Made by a program: the position numbers and the translations under genes. Below the pieces are notes generated by a model, which worked only from the letters and a program-made list of their open reading frames with translations, did not search any database and was not told the origin of the DNA. From Aquarana catesbeiana (Eukaryota; Chordata; Amphibia; Anura; Ranidae), in NCBI RefSeq assembly GCF_042186555.1, contig NC_133333.1:70381618-70445617 (forward strand): a stretch of DNA of 64,000 nucleotides, given 5' to 3'. Below are positions 45,526 to 56,300 of the stretch, one piece after another. Numbering within the stretch: the stretch's first letter is position 1; every line of letters begins with the position of its first letter.

Positions 45526-46328
45526 GGCCTCTTTCTTTCTCATACATCACGGGACACAGAGCCTCAGTAATTACTGATGGGTTATATAGGTATCACTAGG
45601 TGATTGGACACTGGCACACCCTAACCAGGAAGTTCAACCCCCTATATAATCCCTCCCCTTGCAGGGATACCTCAGTTTTTACGCCAGTGTCTTAGGTGTT
45701 GGATGTGTAAAGATGTCCTGTGCTGAGCTCCAAAGGGAATATTCTATACTGGGGCAAGCCAGGTGATCCGGATCCATTTCAAAGTGTCCTTTCTAGGCCA
45801 AATTGAATGGTACTCGGGCCTCGTGTCTGAAGAAATGAGGTTTTACCTGTAACGCTTTCTCTTTTTAGAGAGCTGGACCCCGCATATCAGAAAATGGTTT
45901 TTCTAGCCTTATTTCTGGCCGGGTGCTTTACAGGCCCAGAACTGTGGATCCCCCTATCTGTAGGGGGCCCCAGTCTCTGAAGGTTTTTCCAAACGGAGCC
46001 CACCGTGAGAGGTGAAGATTTGGTCTGTATAACAGAACCCTGCGGCTGGATAAGGTAAGGGAGATTCCACAGAATGTTTGAGTTCTAGTAGGTTTCTCCT
46101 TTTGAAGTAAATGCATGCTATGGCTATTGTCGCCACCGGGGGGCTGCCAAGAGCACATACCTTCTCATGCTGAAGTCAGCCGAGCTCCAGGTAGGATGGG
46201 ATTGGGGGGCTCTCCTCTGGGTGATTCCCCCCCAAGAATAGGGGGCGGCCGCAGGTGGTCGGTGAGGCGGTAGTATACCGCACTGTCACCGCCGCCGCCA
46301 TTGCCACGTGCAGGCCCCATTACTGCCA

Positions 46329-46710
46329 GTGTCTTGCCGAGAAAGTTCCCCCGGCAGATAAGATCCCCCTTGTACTGCGCAGGCGCAGCGCTTGCGCAGT
46401 ACGAACGACTAGGAGCCGCCGAAAATAGCCAAAGATGAAAAACTTCAATCAGCTGTACACGGCGCCTGCGCCCTGGGTCCAGGCTGAAGCCCCACCATCC
46501 AAGTGGACCTAGAGGGGGAATAAAAAAGTGCCGAGCGAAGCGAGGCCGTGCCTGAAGCGTGGCGAGGGGCCCTCTTACAGGCGCCGTGTACAGCTGATTT
46601 CTCTTCTATTCGCCTTCGGCTATTTCCGCCGCCTCCTACTGCGCAAGTGCTGCGCCTGCGCAGTAGAGGGGGGTCTTTATCCGTCGAGAGGAACTTTCTC
46701 GGCAGAACAC
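46329..46710. repeat. long inverted repeat in the DIRS-C leader
   Basis: The left arm 46329-46468 and right arm 46578-46710 are reverse complements over about 135 bases with scattered differences. Landmarks are 'tactgcgcaggcgcagc' in the left arm and 'gctgcgcctgcgcagta' in the right arm, and 'cagctgtacacggcgcctg' against 'caggcgccgtgtacagctg'. The loop is about 110 bases. I did not see it in the other DIRS leaders. Confidence 0.85.
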
Positions 46711-47105
46711 CGGCCTCTCTCCTTCCTTCCCCACCCCCAGCCTTTTCCTCCATGCTTGTCAAAACAGGAGGGTCGGCTCGCGTGGGAAGCGCACGTTTTT
46801 GTTTTTTTTCTTTAAAACGAGGGGAGCGTGGAGTGGGGGGGCGGAGCGTCAGCGCGGCCTCAGTGTGTTTAGACGCCCACATTGCCGGCTGCATGGCTAA
46901 AAGAGGCACACTTTACAGGTGCGCACAGCCTTTGGAGGGACACAGAGCTGACGGTTCGCATGTAAGGTGGGACACAGGCATTCTCCTAGGCAGCATTTAC
47001 TAAGGTAACACTAGACTGGGCATTTGGTAGCAGGGCTTTTGCCGGACTACATCACTCAGCAGTAAGTGTTCATTTTGTGATACCTCCACCTTGTTACTTT
47101 GCACT

Positions 47106-48424
47106 ATGGGTAGAAGAGGTTCAAATACCCCAAGAACCAGAAGCTCTAGGGGATCTCCTTCAGGTTCTGAGGACCCCCTTTCTGCAGCATCCTCCCCCCC
47201 TGAGGGGCCAGGGACGTCTAGCCAGGGAGAGCCGTTGGGGTCAGGGGCTACACCTGCTTCTGGCACTTCAGCCCCTGTATACATTACACAGGAGGTTTTT
47301 TCCTCAACCATTAATGGATTGGAGGAAAGATTAATGGCCGTGATCACATCTTCACTCAGTGGAAGAAAACGCACTAGGTCTTCCTCTGTTTCCCAGGACC
47401 CTCAAGCAGAGGAGCTCTGGGATAGGGGAGGGGAATCCCTTTCAGAGGATCGGGATGAAACAGAATCAGGTGGAGAGGGACCCTCTTCGGCTTCCCAGGA
47501 GGAGAAGGTCTTAGCACAGATCCTTGCTGGATTGGTCCGCTCCACATTTAAGTTGCCCGTATCTGAATCAGTTAAAGAACCCTCTTCTTCTTTGGGGTCA
47601 CTGAAACCTCCTCAAACAGCACATGCTTTTCCTGTTCATAAATTACTTGAAAAGCTTCTTTATTCTGAGTGGGATCACCCAGATAAACGTTTTTTTCCAC
47701 CGAAAAAGTTTTCAACACTTTATCCTATGGAAGAAAAGTTTATAAAAATGTGGGGAATACCGGCTGTTGACGCCGCCATCTCCTCCATAAACAAAAATCT
47801 GACTTGTCCTGTAGACAATGCGCAGATGCTCAGGGATCCTGTGGATAAGAAGATGGAATCCCTATTGAAGGATGTTTTCTCCTTAGCAGGTTCAGTGGCA
47901 CAACCTGCAGTAGCAGCGATTGGAGTCTCTCAATACTTAAGAGACCATGTTAAACAGGTCATCAAAGTTCTAACTGAACAGCAGGCCCATGGGGTTGGCT
48001 AACCTTCCAGCGGCCTTATGTTTTGTCGTTGACGCCATCAGAGATTCTATCATCCAAACCTCTAGTCTTTCACTTGGGTTGGTGCATATACGTAGAATCT
48101 TATGGTTGAGAAATTGGTCAGCTGAAGCACCATGTAAGAAGCTTACTGGCTGGGTTTCCATTTCATGGTGCAAGGTTGTTTGGAGAAGACTTGGATAAAT
48201 ATATCCAAAGGATCTCTTGTGGGAAAAGCACTCTCTTACCTGTTAAGAAAAAGAGTAAGCGTCCCTCTTTCAAATGGACTCTTTCCCCAGCGCCAGGGGC
48301 ATCAGCCTCCAGGCAGTCACGAGGGCCTCCTCCGTCTGGGTCAAGAAACAAGAGTCAACCCCAGGGACAAAAGAAGTCCTGGGGGAAGAAGTCTACTAGA
48401 CAAGACACTAAGGCCTCTTTATGA
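47106..48424 (+). pseudogene. DIRS-C gag-like ORF, frameshifted near its middle
   Basis: ATG at 47106 (MGRRGSNTPRTRSSRGSPS) opens about 300 codons to 48002, with SGTSAPVYITQEVFSSTING, an acidic Ser-rich stretch and the core DHPDKRFFPPKKFSTLYPME then PAVDAAISSINKNLTCPVDN. A frameshift near 47990 moves on to LCFVVDAIRDSIIQTS, then FGEDLDKYIQRISCGKSTLL and a basic Pro/Ser tail ending in TGA at 48422-48424. The stop overlaps the pol ATG at 48421. Total about 440 residues, the best preserved gag of the four. I know no enzymatic function for it. Confidence 0.82.
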
Positions 48425-50644
48425 AGGGGCGCCCCCGCTCGCTCGAGTGGGGGGAAGACTGCTACAGTTCTCAAAGCTCTGGCAGGAGGACTTCCAGGAC
48501 AGATGGGTAATCTCCACGGTAACCTTAGGGTACAAGCTGGAGTTCCAAGAATTTCCCTCTCCTCGTTTCCTCAGATCAAGTGTCCCCAGAGATCCAGAGA
48601 AAAAGCAGTCGCTCCTTCTAGCGCTAGAGCGACTTTTGTCGCAGGAGGTCATTATGGTGGTTCCCACGAAGGATCAAGGATTGGGCTTTTATTCCAACCT
48701 TTTTACAGTCCAAAAGCCAAATGGGGATATCAGACCCATTCTGGATCTAAGGAATCTGAATCGATTCCTAAGGATTCGGTCTTTCCGCATGGAATCAATT
48801 TGGACAGTAGTCTCCATCCTGCAGGGAGGAGAATTTCTGGCATTGATAGACCTCAGAGATGCATATTTGCATGTGCCCATCTTTCCTGCTCATCAGAAGT
48901 TTCTACGCTTCGAGATAGGAGGGCGTAATTTCCAATTTGTGGCTCTGCCTTTTGGGATAGCCACTGCACCTCGAGTGTTTACAAAGATCTTGGGTCCTCC
49001 TCTGGCCAGATTAAGGGCCCAGGGTAAAACTGTCATAGCATACCTAAACAACCTGCTCTTGATAGACCGGTCGGTAGCCTCTTTAAACGGGAACTTGAGG
49101 ACCACAGTCAAGTATCTGGAACACCTAGGTTGGATTCTCAACCTTGAAAAATCTTTCTTAAAACCAGTAAGAAGACTGGAGTATTTGGGTCTGATCATAG
49201 ATACAAGCCAGGAGAAAGTATTTCTACCTCAGGCAAAGATCACTGCTTTGAAGGAGCTGATTCTGGTAGTCAGTACCAAGAAGGGTCCTTCTGTCCGCCT
49301 TTGTATGAGGCTGCTAGGAAGGATGGTGTCTTCATTAGAAGCAGTTCCCTATGCTCAGTTTCATTCAAGACTGCTGCAACACAGTATCCTGTCAGCCTGG
49401 AACAAGGAGGTTCAGGCATTAGACTTTCCGATGCACCTGTATCATGCGGTGCGTCAGAGCCTCAATTGGTGGTTAATACCCGAAAACCTACAGAAAGGGA
49501 AATCCTTTCTACCGGTGACCTGGACAGTGGTAACAACAGATGCCAGTCTGTCGGGTTGGGGAGCAGTTCTGGAACAGTCTGCGGTCCAAGGGGTATGGTC
49601 CAAAGACGAGAGGACATTACCCATCAACATTCTGGAGATCCGTGCGGTATATCTAGCCCTAAAGGCCTGGACTCTCAGGCTACAGGGTTGGCCAGTCAGG
49701 ATCCAGTCCGACAATGCCACAGCAGTGGCTTATATCAATCATCAGGGAGGCAACCAGGAGCCGAGCTGCTCAAAGAGAGGTGAACCAGATCTTAGTCTGG
49801 GCAGAGAAGCAGGTGCCATGCATATCGGCAGTCTTCATTCCAGGGATAGAGAACTGGCAGGCAGACTATTTAAGTCGCCAGCAGTTACTCTCGGGGGAAT
49901 TTTGGCCCAAATGCCAAAGATGGGGGGTTCCGGATGTAGATCTCTTTGCATCCCGATTCAACAAAAAGATAGACAGATTTGTGGCAAGGACAAAGGATCC
50001 CCTTGCATGCGGGACAGATGCGTTGGTAATTCCGTGGCATCGGTTCTCACTGATTTATGCATTCCCGCCTATTCTGCTACTGCTACGACTCCTTTGCAGG
50101 ATCAGGCAGGAAAGGAAGTCGGTACTTCTGGTAGCCCCCGCTTGGCCCAGGAGGACTTGGTATACAGGAATAGTAAGGGTGACGGTGGGTTCCCCGAGGA
50201 CCCTACCGTTACGCCCAAACCTGTTATCTCCAAGGTCCAGTGTTCCATCCTGCCTTACAAACGCTAAATTTGACGGTTTGGCTATTGAAACCCACATTCT
50301 GAAAGATCGTGGGCTTTCAGGTCCTGTGATATCTACCTTGATCAATGCAAGGAAGCCAGCTTCCAGAGTAATTTATCATAGAGTCTGGAAAGCTTATGTA
50401 TCCTGGTGTGAATCCAGGGGTTGGCATCCCAGAAAATATGTGATGGGTAGAATCCTCGATTTTCTACAGTTGGGATTAGAGATGAAGTTGGCCTTGAGTA
50501 CCATCAAAGGCCAAGTCTTGGCCTTATCAGTATTGTTTCGACGACCACTTGCTTCGCATTCTATGGTCCGAAACTTTATGCAAGGGGTGATGCGTCTTAA
50601 TCCTCTGGTTAAGGCGCCCCTAAACCCCTGGGACTTGAACTTGG
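48421..50644 (+). pseudogene. DIRS-C pol: RT (YLNN), RNase H, methyltransferase-like segment, truncated recombinase
   Basis: From the ATG at 48421 the frame reads RT (LDLRNLNRFLRIRSFRMES, LIDLRDAYLHVPIFPAHQKF, LPFGIATAPRVFTKILGPPL) with the active-site box as YLNNLLLIDRS (near 49040-49070) instead of YLDD. RNase H follows (TDASLSGWGAVLE, LPINILEIRAVYLALKAWTL, QSDNATAVAYINHQGG). One extra A near 49750 shifts the frame. After it, LSRQQLLSGEFWPKCQRWGV, PDVDLFASRFNKKIDRF, YAFPPILLLLRLL and then NARKPASRVIYHRVWKAYVS W run without stops to the truncation at 50644. So only one indel separates this copy from a single long pol frame, but the RT active site and the recombinase catalytic end are gone. 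Confidence 0.87.
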
Positions 50645-51514
50645 GCTTTAACCTAAAAACCAAGACAGAAAAGACAAGAGGACAAACGTCCGTTAGTATG
50701 CCTCCCTGACCCACACCACCACTGTGCTAGGGTCAGCCTAGGAAGTGCTCCGCCCATCACCTTAGGTTCCCCACCCAGGGAGGGAGTTACTTGGGTCCCC
50801 AGACCCCTGACTCCCCAGTGTAAGGAATGGTCCACCCTCACCACCTTACCTGGGAGGTGCCGGAGCCAACAGAACCGGAGTCCACCGCTTGCACAGCTGT
50901 CTCCATGTTCCCTGGTGTCTTGCTCAGCCTCACCGAGCCTTGTACACCACTCCAGATGCCTGTGTATCCACCGCTGCGCCTCAGAGACCAGAACCATGTC
51001 TCACGGCGCTCCCTGATGACGCGGTTCCGCCGGAAATATCTTGCGTCACTTCCGCCTGTTGAAACGCAGAAGTCCCGCCCCCTACGCCGCACGCTGAGAT
51101 TGAAAGAGCCCTGAGGTCACCGGCATGGCCGACCGAGTGTCTCTCGCTCGCCGGCCCAGGAATCGCATGATTACACAGGCGCAGGTATGGTGCTTGTAGG
51201 GGGACGTGGCTGTAGTCACCCGGGGTCCTGCTCTCTCTGAGCTAACGGCAGCGGTGGAGCTAGCACCTCACTCTTCTCCAGCAGGACAGAGGGGTGCCCA
51301 GGCAGAGGAGAGTCAATGCCAGGGGCTCTTCACAGGATAATCCTGAGACATGGAGCTCCCTTGGTTCCTTAGCATGCTCCTTCCAGTCCAGCAGGAAACA
51401 CAATAACTGAAGAGGGAGGCCTGGAGAACCCCCTTTTAAGACATTTGGTATACGTGTTTCCTGTCCCAGAGGGAGGGGCCCTATGTCTGAGGCTGTCCTG
51501 GAAGACGAAAGGAG

Positions 51515-51960
51515 AAGGATTGAGGGGGGGGGGGGATGGAATTGGAGGCATAGGTATGATAGAATGGGGGGAGGGAGGGCGGAATTGGAGGCATAGGTAT
51601 GATAGAATGGGGGGAGGGGGGAACGGAATTGGAGGCATAGGTATGATAGAATGGGGGGAGGCATAGGTATGATAGAATCGGGGGGCGGGGGGGCAGAATT
51701 GGAGGCATAGGTATGATAGAATGGGGGGGGGGTGTAATTGGAGGCATGGGTATGATAGAATGGGGGGAGGGTGGAATTGGAGGCATGGGTATGATAGATA
51801 AAAGCACAAACCACAGGTTTGCTGGGGGGGGCATTGGAGGCAGAGACATACTGGGAAGAGGGATTATAGGTATAGAGGTGTGTTGGGGGAGAAGGGATTG
51901 GAAACATGGGTGTGATGGAGAGGGGCGGCATTGGAGGAGGCGTTGCAGGTAGAGGTGTAC
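51515..51960. repeat. ~40-bp minisatellite (GGAGGCATAGGTATGATAGA)
   Basis: Eight or more imperfect copies of 'attggaggcataggtatgat' plus 'agaatggggggag'. Open frames over it are artefacts. Confidence 0.88.
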
Positions 51961-52086
51961 TGCGGGAGGCGTTGCAGGTAGAGGTGTACTGCGGGAGGCG
52001 TTGCAGGTAGAGGTGTACTGCGGGAGGCGTTGCAGGTAGAGGTGTACTGCGGGAGGCGTTGCAGGTAGAGGTGTACTGCGGGAGCA
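51945..52086. repeat. 29-bp minisatellite (GCGTTGCAGGTAGAGGTGTA)
   Basis: Five nearly identical copies of 'gcgttgcaggtagaggtgta' plus 'ctgcgggag'. A related single motif lies at 61945-61978, beyond the L1. Confidence 0.9.
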
Positions 52087-52088
52087 TT

Positions 52089-52188
52089 TGAAATAAATGG
52101 CTTAATATTGTATAAAAAGCCTTCAATAATGATGATTTCTCGTGAGACGAATTTTGGAATTATATCTGCTTGAGTCAGCTTAAATCAA
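52089..52188 (+). repeat. 99-bp direct repeat, left copy
   Basis: 'gaaataaatggcttaatatt' to 'gagtcagcttaaatcaa'. It differs from 60048-60146 at only three positions by eye. The two copies bracket the L1 plus about 750 bases of other sequence. Confidence 0.9.
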
Positions 52189-52935
52189 TATTAACCTCCT
52201 CAAATGACTCCACTGTGTCAAATCCAGAATCAGCATCATTATCCCTCGCCTCTGACTTTGTCACGTGTTCATAAGCTAAACACTGAGCATGTGCAGAAGA
52301 CTGAGCTTGCAATAATTGCGTTTTAAGCAAACTTATAACATTCTCTTGTTCAATTTCTTTCTGAGTTAAAAAAGTAATACAACTTTCTTTTTCTTTAAAC
52401 GATTCCAATAATTGCATTCATTTTATGTTCCAATTTACCTTTCTCAATCAGTAGCTGTTCAATATGTAAATTCTCCTGTGTTTGTGCAATTTCTGTTACA
52501 CTTTGCCTTTGTTTTCCTGGCATATCAAAAACCATTGCATTGAAAACTGTAACTAATTTCATCACATTGCATAATTTTCTCTTAGATTTAGCTTATGAAA
52601 ATCTATTCTCAATTTCTTTATTTGCCTGTAGGAATTGATTATACATTGATTGCCATAACTCAGTGTCTGAAATATAACTGGCTAAACCTTCAAATTCTAA
52701 ATTACTTTCTTCAGCTATAACATTTATAAATTTATAAATTCCATATTTTAGTACTCACCGAATATAAAACTTTTCCGTTTTCCGCTGGACTCTAATTAAA
52801 CTGTCTGTCAAGACTTCAGAATTTCCAAAATTTCTCTGGTCTTCTCTGGTCTTCAAACATCAAAAACATCAATCGGGCGTTTCTAGGTTTTTTCAATAAT
52901 TGCGAAATTAATTCTGTTCGTCACTTTTTTCCCCT
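52175..52935 (-). other. decayed coding-like sequence of unknown origin, minus strand
   Basis: Minus-strand frames show coiled-coil-like, Gln/Glu/Lys-rich text: an 80-codon frame at 52175-52417 ending FDTVESFEEVNIDLS, and upstream broken frames such as QRQSVTEIAQTQENLHIEQL. It could be a retroelement gag-like or other accessory protein. I cannot name the family, and it has several stops. Confidence 0.35.
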
Positions 52936-53385
52936 CTGTTTTTTTTTTTTAATAAGTTTTTATTAGAGAAAAATATATAACAGAGATATAATTATAACTC
53001 AAAATAGAAAACATTTCCATTTTAACAATAATAGCATAGAAAAAGAGAGACAGTACTCACATACCGTATTAGTTAGGAAAATTCCGTAATTGCCTCTAAA
53101 TAGATACATAGAGTCAACGTACTAGCCGATTAGGCAGAGAATATATACTATGTGAGTACCATATATCGGGCGTAATTGAATAAAAAGTATGATACATTGG
53201 TTTATTGAAAATAGACAATTGAAAGGCAAAAAAGGGGGGAATATAAAAGAGGAGGGAATAAAGGGAGAAAGGTGGGAAAGGAAGAGAAGGGAGGTGGAGG
53301 GTTGCTAGCGTGCAGGGCCATGTACCGAAAGGAAGGTTGTATTAGCGAGGTGAACGACAATGCTAGGGGGCTAAGTCTGATTAGT

Positions 53386-56300
53386 TTAAGGGGTTTCGGT
53401 AATGAGATTTTTATATGAGGAAGTAGTCTGAAATTTTTTCCATGAGTCCCATATGAGAGAATGTTTTTGAGAGGTCCCTCTGAGATCGTGGGTGATACTC
53501 TCCATGAGGTGTACGTTGTCAATCATGTGTAGCCAGTTTTTAATAGAAGGAATTACTGGTTGACCCCATAAGGTGGGAATCAAGGCCTTGGCAGTGTTCA
53601 GGAGATGAGGAATAATTGAGCGTTTGTACGACCTTATGGGAGTTTTTGTAACATGGAAGAGGATAGCCCAGGGATCGTTTGGTATGTGAACATCGGCAAT
53701 CTGAAAGATCAGATCACAAATGGCATCCCAGTATGGACGGATAAGTGGACAGAACCACCATATATGTGCATGGGTAGCTTTGTTCCCACAGTTCCTCCAG
53801 CACATAGGGGAACTGGCGGGAAACATTTGGTGCATTCTAACTGGGGTGTAATGCCATCTAGTGAGCAACTTATAGTTGACCTCCGACATTTTTGAGGCTA
53901 GGGACAAGGTGTGGGCTAATTGTAAGATCCTATCCTTTTGAATATCAGTCAGGGGAAAATCAAATTCAGCTTCCCATTTAGTCAAGTAATGTGGGAATCC
54001 GGGATTTTGGAGAGCGATAAGGGCTTTATAAAATAACGAAATGCTATGTAGGGGAGGGTCTTTTGGATAAAATATAGCTTCTATAGCGTTTAAATCACTA
54101 ACGCCCCTAAGTGGAGTAGCGAGAGAGCTTAGGAAGTGTTGTATCTGGTGGTATCTCCATTTATCTAGATACGTGACAGGTTTAGGGGCGAGGATCGTAG
54201 ATAGTGGTTTTAGTACATTGCCATTAAGAATATGGTGGAGCAAAAGAGGCTCTTCCAGTCTCCATGTCTTAAAACCTGAATCTAGAAGACCCGGCAAAAA
54301 GTATGTATGATTGAGGAGAGGTAATAGGGGGGAGTCATAAGCCCAAGAGAGTTTTTTATGTAAGGCGTCCCAGACATCTAAAGAGGATATGGTGAGAGTC
54401 GAGGTAGTGCGAGCAAGATTTCTGTGAGATTTGGGTATCCAGGGAGCCACTGAAAGGTCCATGCCACTCAAGAAATACTCAATTTGTACCCATAACTTCG
54501 AGTTAAGAGCATATTTCCACCCAGCTAGCCTGGCCAATATAGTCGCTTGATAATATGCTTTGAAATTGGGAAGTGCCAGGCCACCTGAGCATTTGGAACG
54601 AAACAATGTCTCCCTGGATATTCTAGGATGTTTGTCCTTCCAGATAAAACGGGAAACCATGGATTGTAAGATAGAAAAAAACCCCACTGGAATATTCAAT
54701 GGTAGCATTTGAAAAAGGAAGAGAATGCGAGGTAAAATATTCATTTTAATTATACTTACTTTCCCTAACCAGGTGTGAGACAAGTTGGACCAGTTTCGTA
54801 AGTCATTTCTGATCCTATTTAGCATGGGGATATAATTATATCGAAAAAGAGAGTGGAGCTTGGGGGTAAGATAAATGCCTAAGTATTTTATACATTTTTG
54901 TTCCCATCTAAATGGAAAGAGGGGTTTGAGCGAGAGAGCCTCAGACTTAGGGATGTTAATGTTTAAAATTTCCGATTTAGATAGGTTTATTTTGAAGTTG
55001 GAAATTGAGTGGAACGAGGAAAATTCAGACATCAAATTGGGGATCGAAGTACGTGGTTGTTGGATAAAAAATAGAACATCATCTGCATAAGCTGCATATT
55101 TGTGGGATTTGTTGCCTATTTGTATGCCTTTGATATTAGCATTGTTCCTAATTGTAGCCAAGAAGGGTTCTAAGGAAATAGCAAACAGGAGAGGGGAGAG
55201 AGGACATCCTTGCCTAGTTCCATTGTGTAGAGCAAAGGGGTCACTTAACGTCCCATTAATTCTAATTTGAGCTGAGGGATCAGAGTATAGGGATGAGATA
55301 CGGTGGAACATTTTAGGTCCCAGACCAAAGTGGCGTAAGGTCAATTTAAGGTACTCCCAGTCCACCCTGTCAAAAGCCTTCTCTGCATCCGTAGAAAGGA
55401 GTAGGGTGGGCTGGGAGTAGCGTTGTACATATTGAATTAAGGAGATTGCCCGAAGGGAATTATCTTTTGCTTCTCTAGAGGGTATGAAACCTGATTGGTC
55501 GGCCGAGATCCATTTGGGTATAAGGGGAAGTAAGCGGTTGGCCATGACTTTGGCGAATAATTTAGTGTCAACGTTAATTAATGATATTGGTCTATAGCTG
55601 TTACACAGGGTAGGGTCCTTATCTGGTTTAGGAATGACAGTGATATGAGATGAAAGTGATTCTGGGCGTAGACCTGAAGAGTGAGAGATAGAGTTTGCAT
55701 ATGCAGAAAGGCGAGGAAGTAAGATGTCACTGAATGTTTTATAATAAAGAATAGTGAACCCGTCAGGTCCAGGGGCTTTACCGGAAGGGGAAGACTTTAA
55801 TGCTGTTTGAAACTCCTCTACCGAGAAGTCTGCTTCCAATTCTTTAAGGACAGATATGGGTAATTTAGGAAGATTAGCCTCTGTCAAGTAGGAAAGCATA
55901 CGATTCCGTCTCTCCTTATGAGGAAGAGAGGACAAGTCGTTTTTGACGTTATACAGGTCCGAGTAGTAGTTTCTGAAGGCTTTAGCGATATCTGGAGTTG
56001 CATAAGCTAATGAACCTGACGGGAGTTTGATTTTGGGAATAAATGATTGGGATTGCTTAGTCTTTATTGATCTAGCTAACAATCTGTTAGGTTTATTCCC
56101 CCATTCGTAGACTTTCTGTGACAGGCGTTGAAACTTTCGCTTGGTGTCTAAGTTAAGGAGGGATTTTAGTTCCTCTCGTTTAAGTGTGAGGGATTGGAGA
56201 TGTGCAGTATGTAAAGATAGTTTATGTTGTTTATCAAGGGCCTCTATCTGTTGTAAAACCTGGTCAATTTGTTGACCATGCTCCCTTTTCTTCCGAGCGC

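Larger units (their letters stand above)
45531..50644 (+). mobile_element. DIRS-C: DIRS element truncated in its recombinase gene
   Basis: The left ITR starts 'ctttctttctcatacatcac' and includes 'cagtaattactgatgggtta' and 'gaagttcaaccccctatata', close to DIRS-B. Gag and pol follow. The element stops at 'gggacttgaacttgg' (50644), so the last third of the recombinase, the internal complementary region and the right ITR are missing. It is the least frameshifted of the four. It lies inside DIRS-D in opposite orientation. Confidence 0.85.
44131..51515 (-). mobile_element. DIRS-D: relic of a different DIRS family, middle replaced by DIRS-C
   Basis: Minus-strand RNase H, methyltransferase-like and recombinase sequences lie at 44131-45530. 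On the far side of DIRS-C, 50645-51515 read on the minus strand looks like a DIRS leader: a terminus-like 'ctttcgtcttccaggacagc' with 'ggcccctccctctggg', a CpG-rich promoter-like segment, and a pyrimidine stretch ending 'ttttaggttaaag' before the missing gag. Gag and RT are absent. That the leader belongs to DIRS-D is inferred from order and orientation. Confidence 0.6.

Noticed and set aside
46445..47003. Open frames in the DIRS-C leader
   Set aside because: They overlap on both strands across the inverted repeat and are absent in other copies.
51260..52126. 288-residue minus-strand open frame
   Set aside because: Runs through two minisatellites and a DIRS leader; low-complexity His/Tyr/Pro repeats only.
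53653..53895. Plus-strand open frame under the L1 ORF2
   Set aside because: Shadow of the uninterrupted ORF2 on the other strand.
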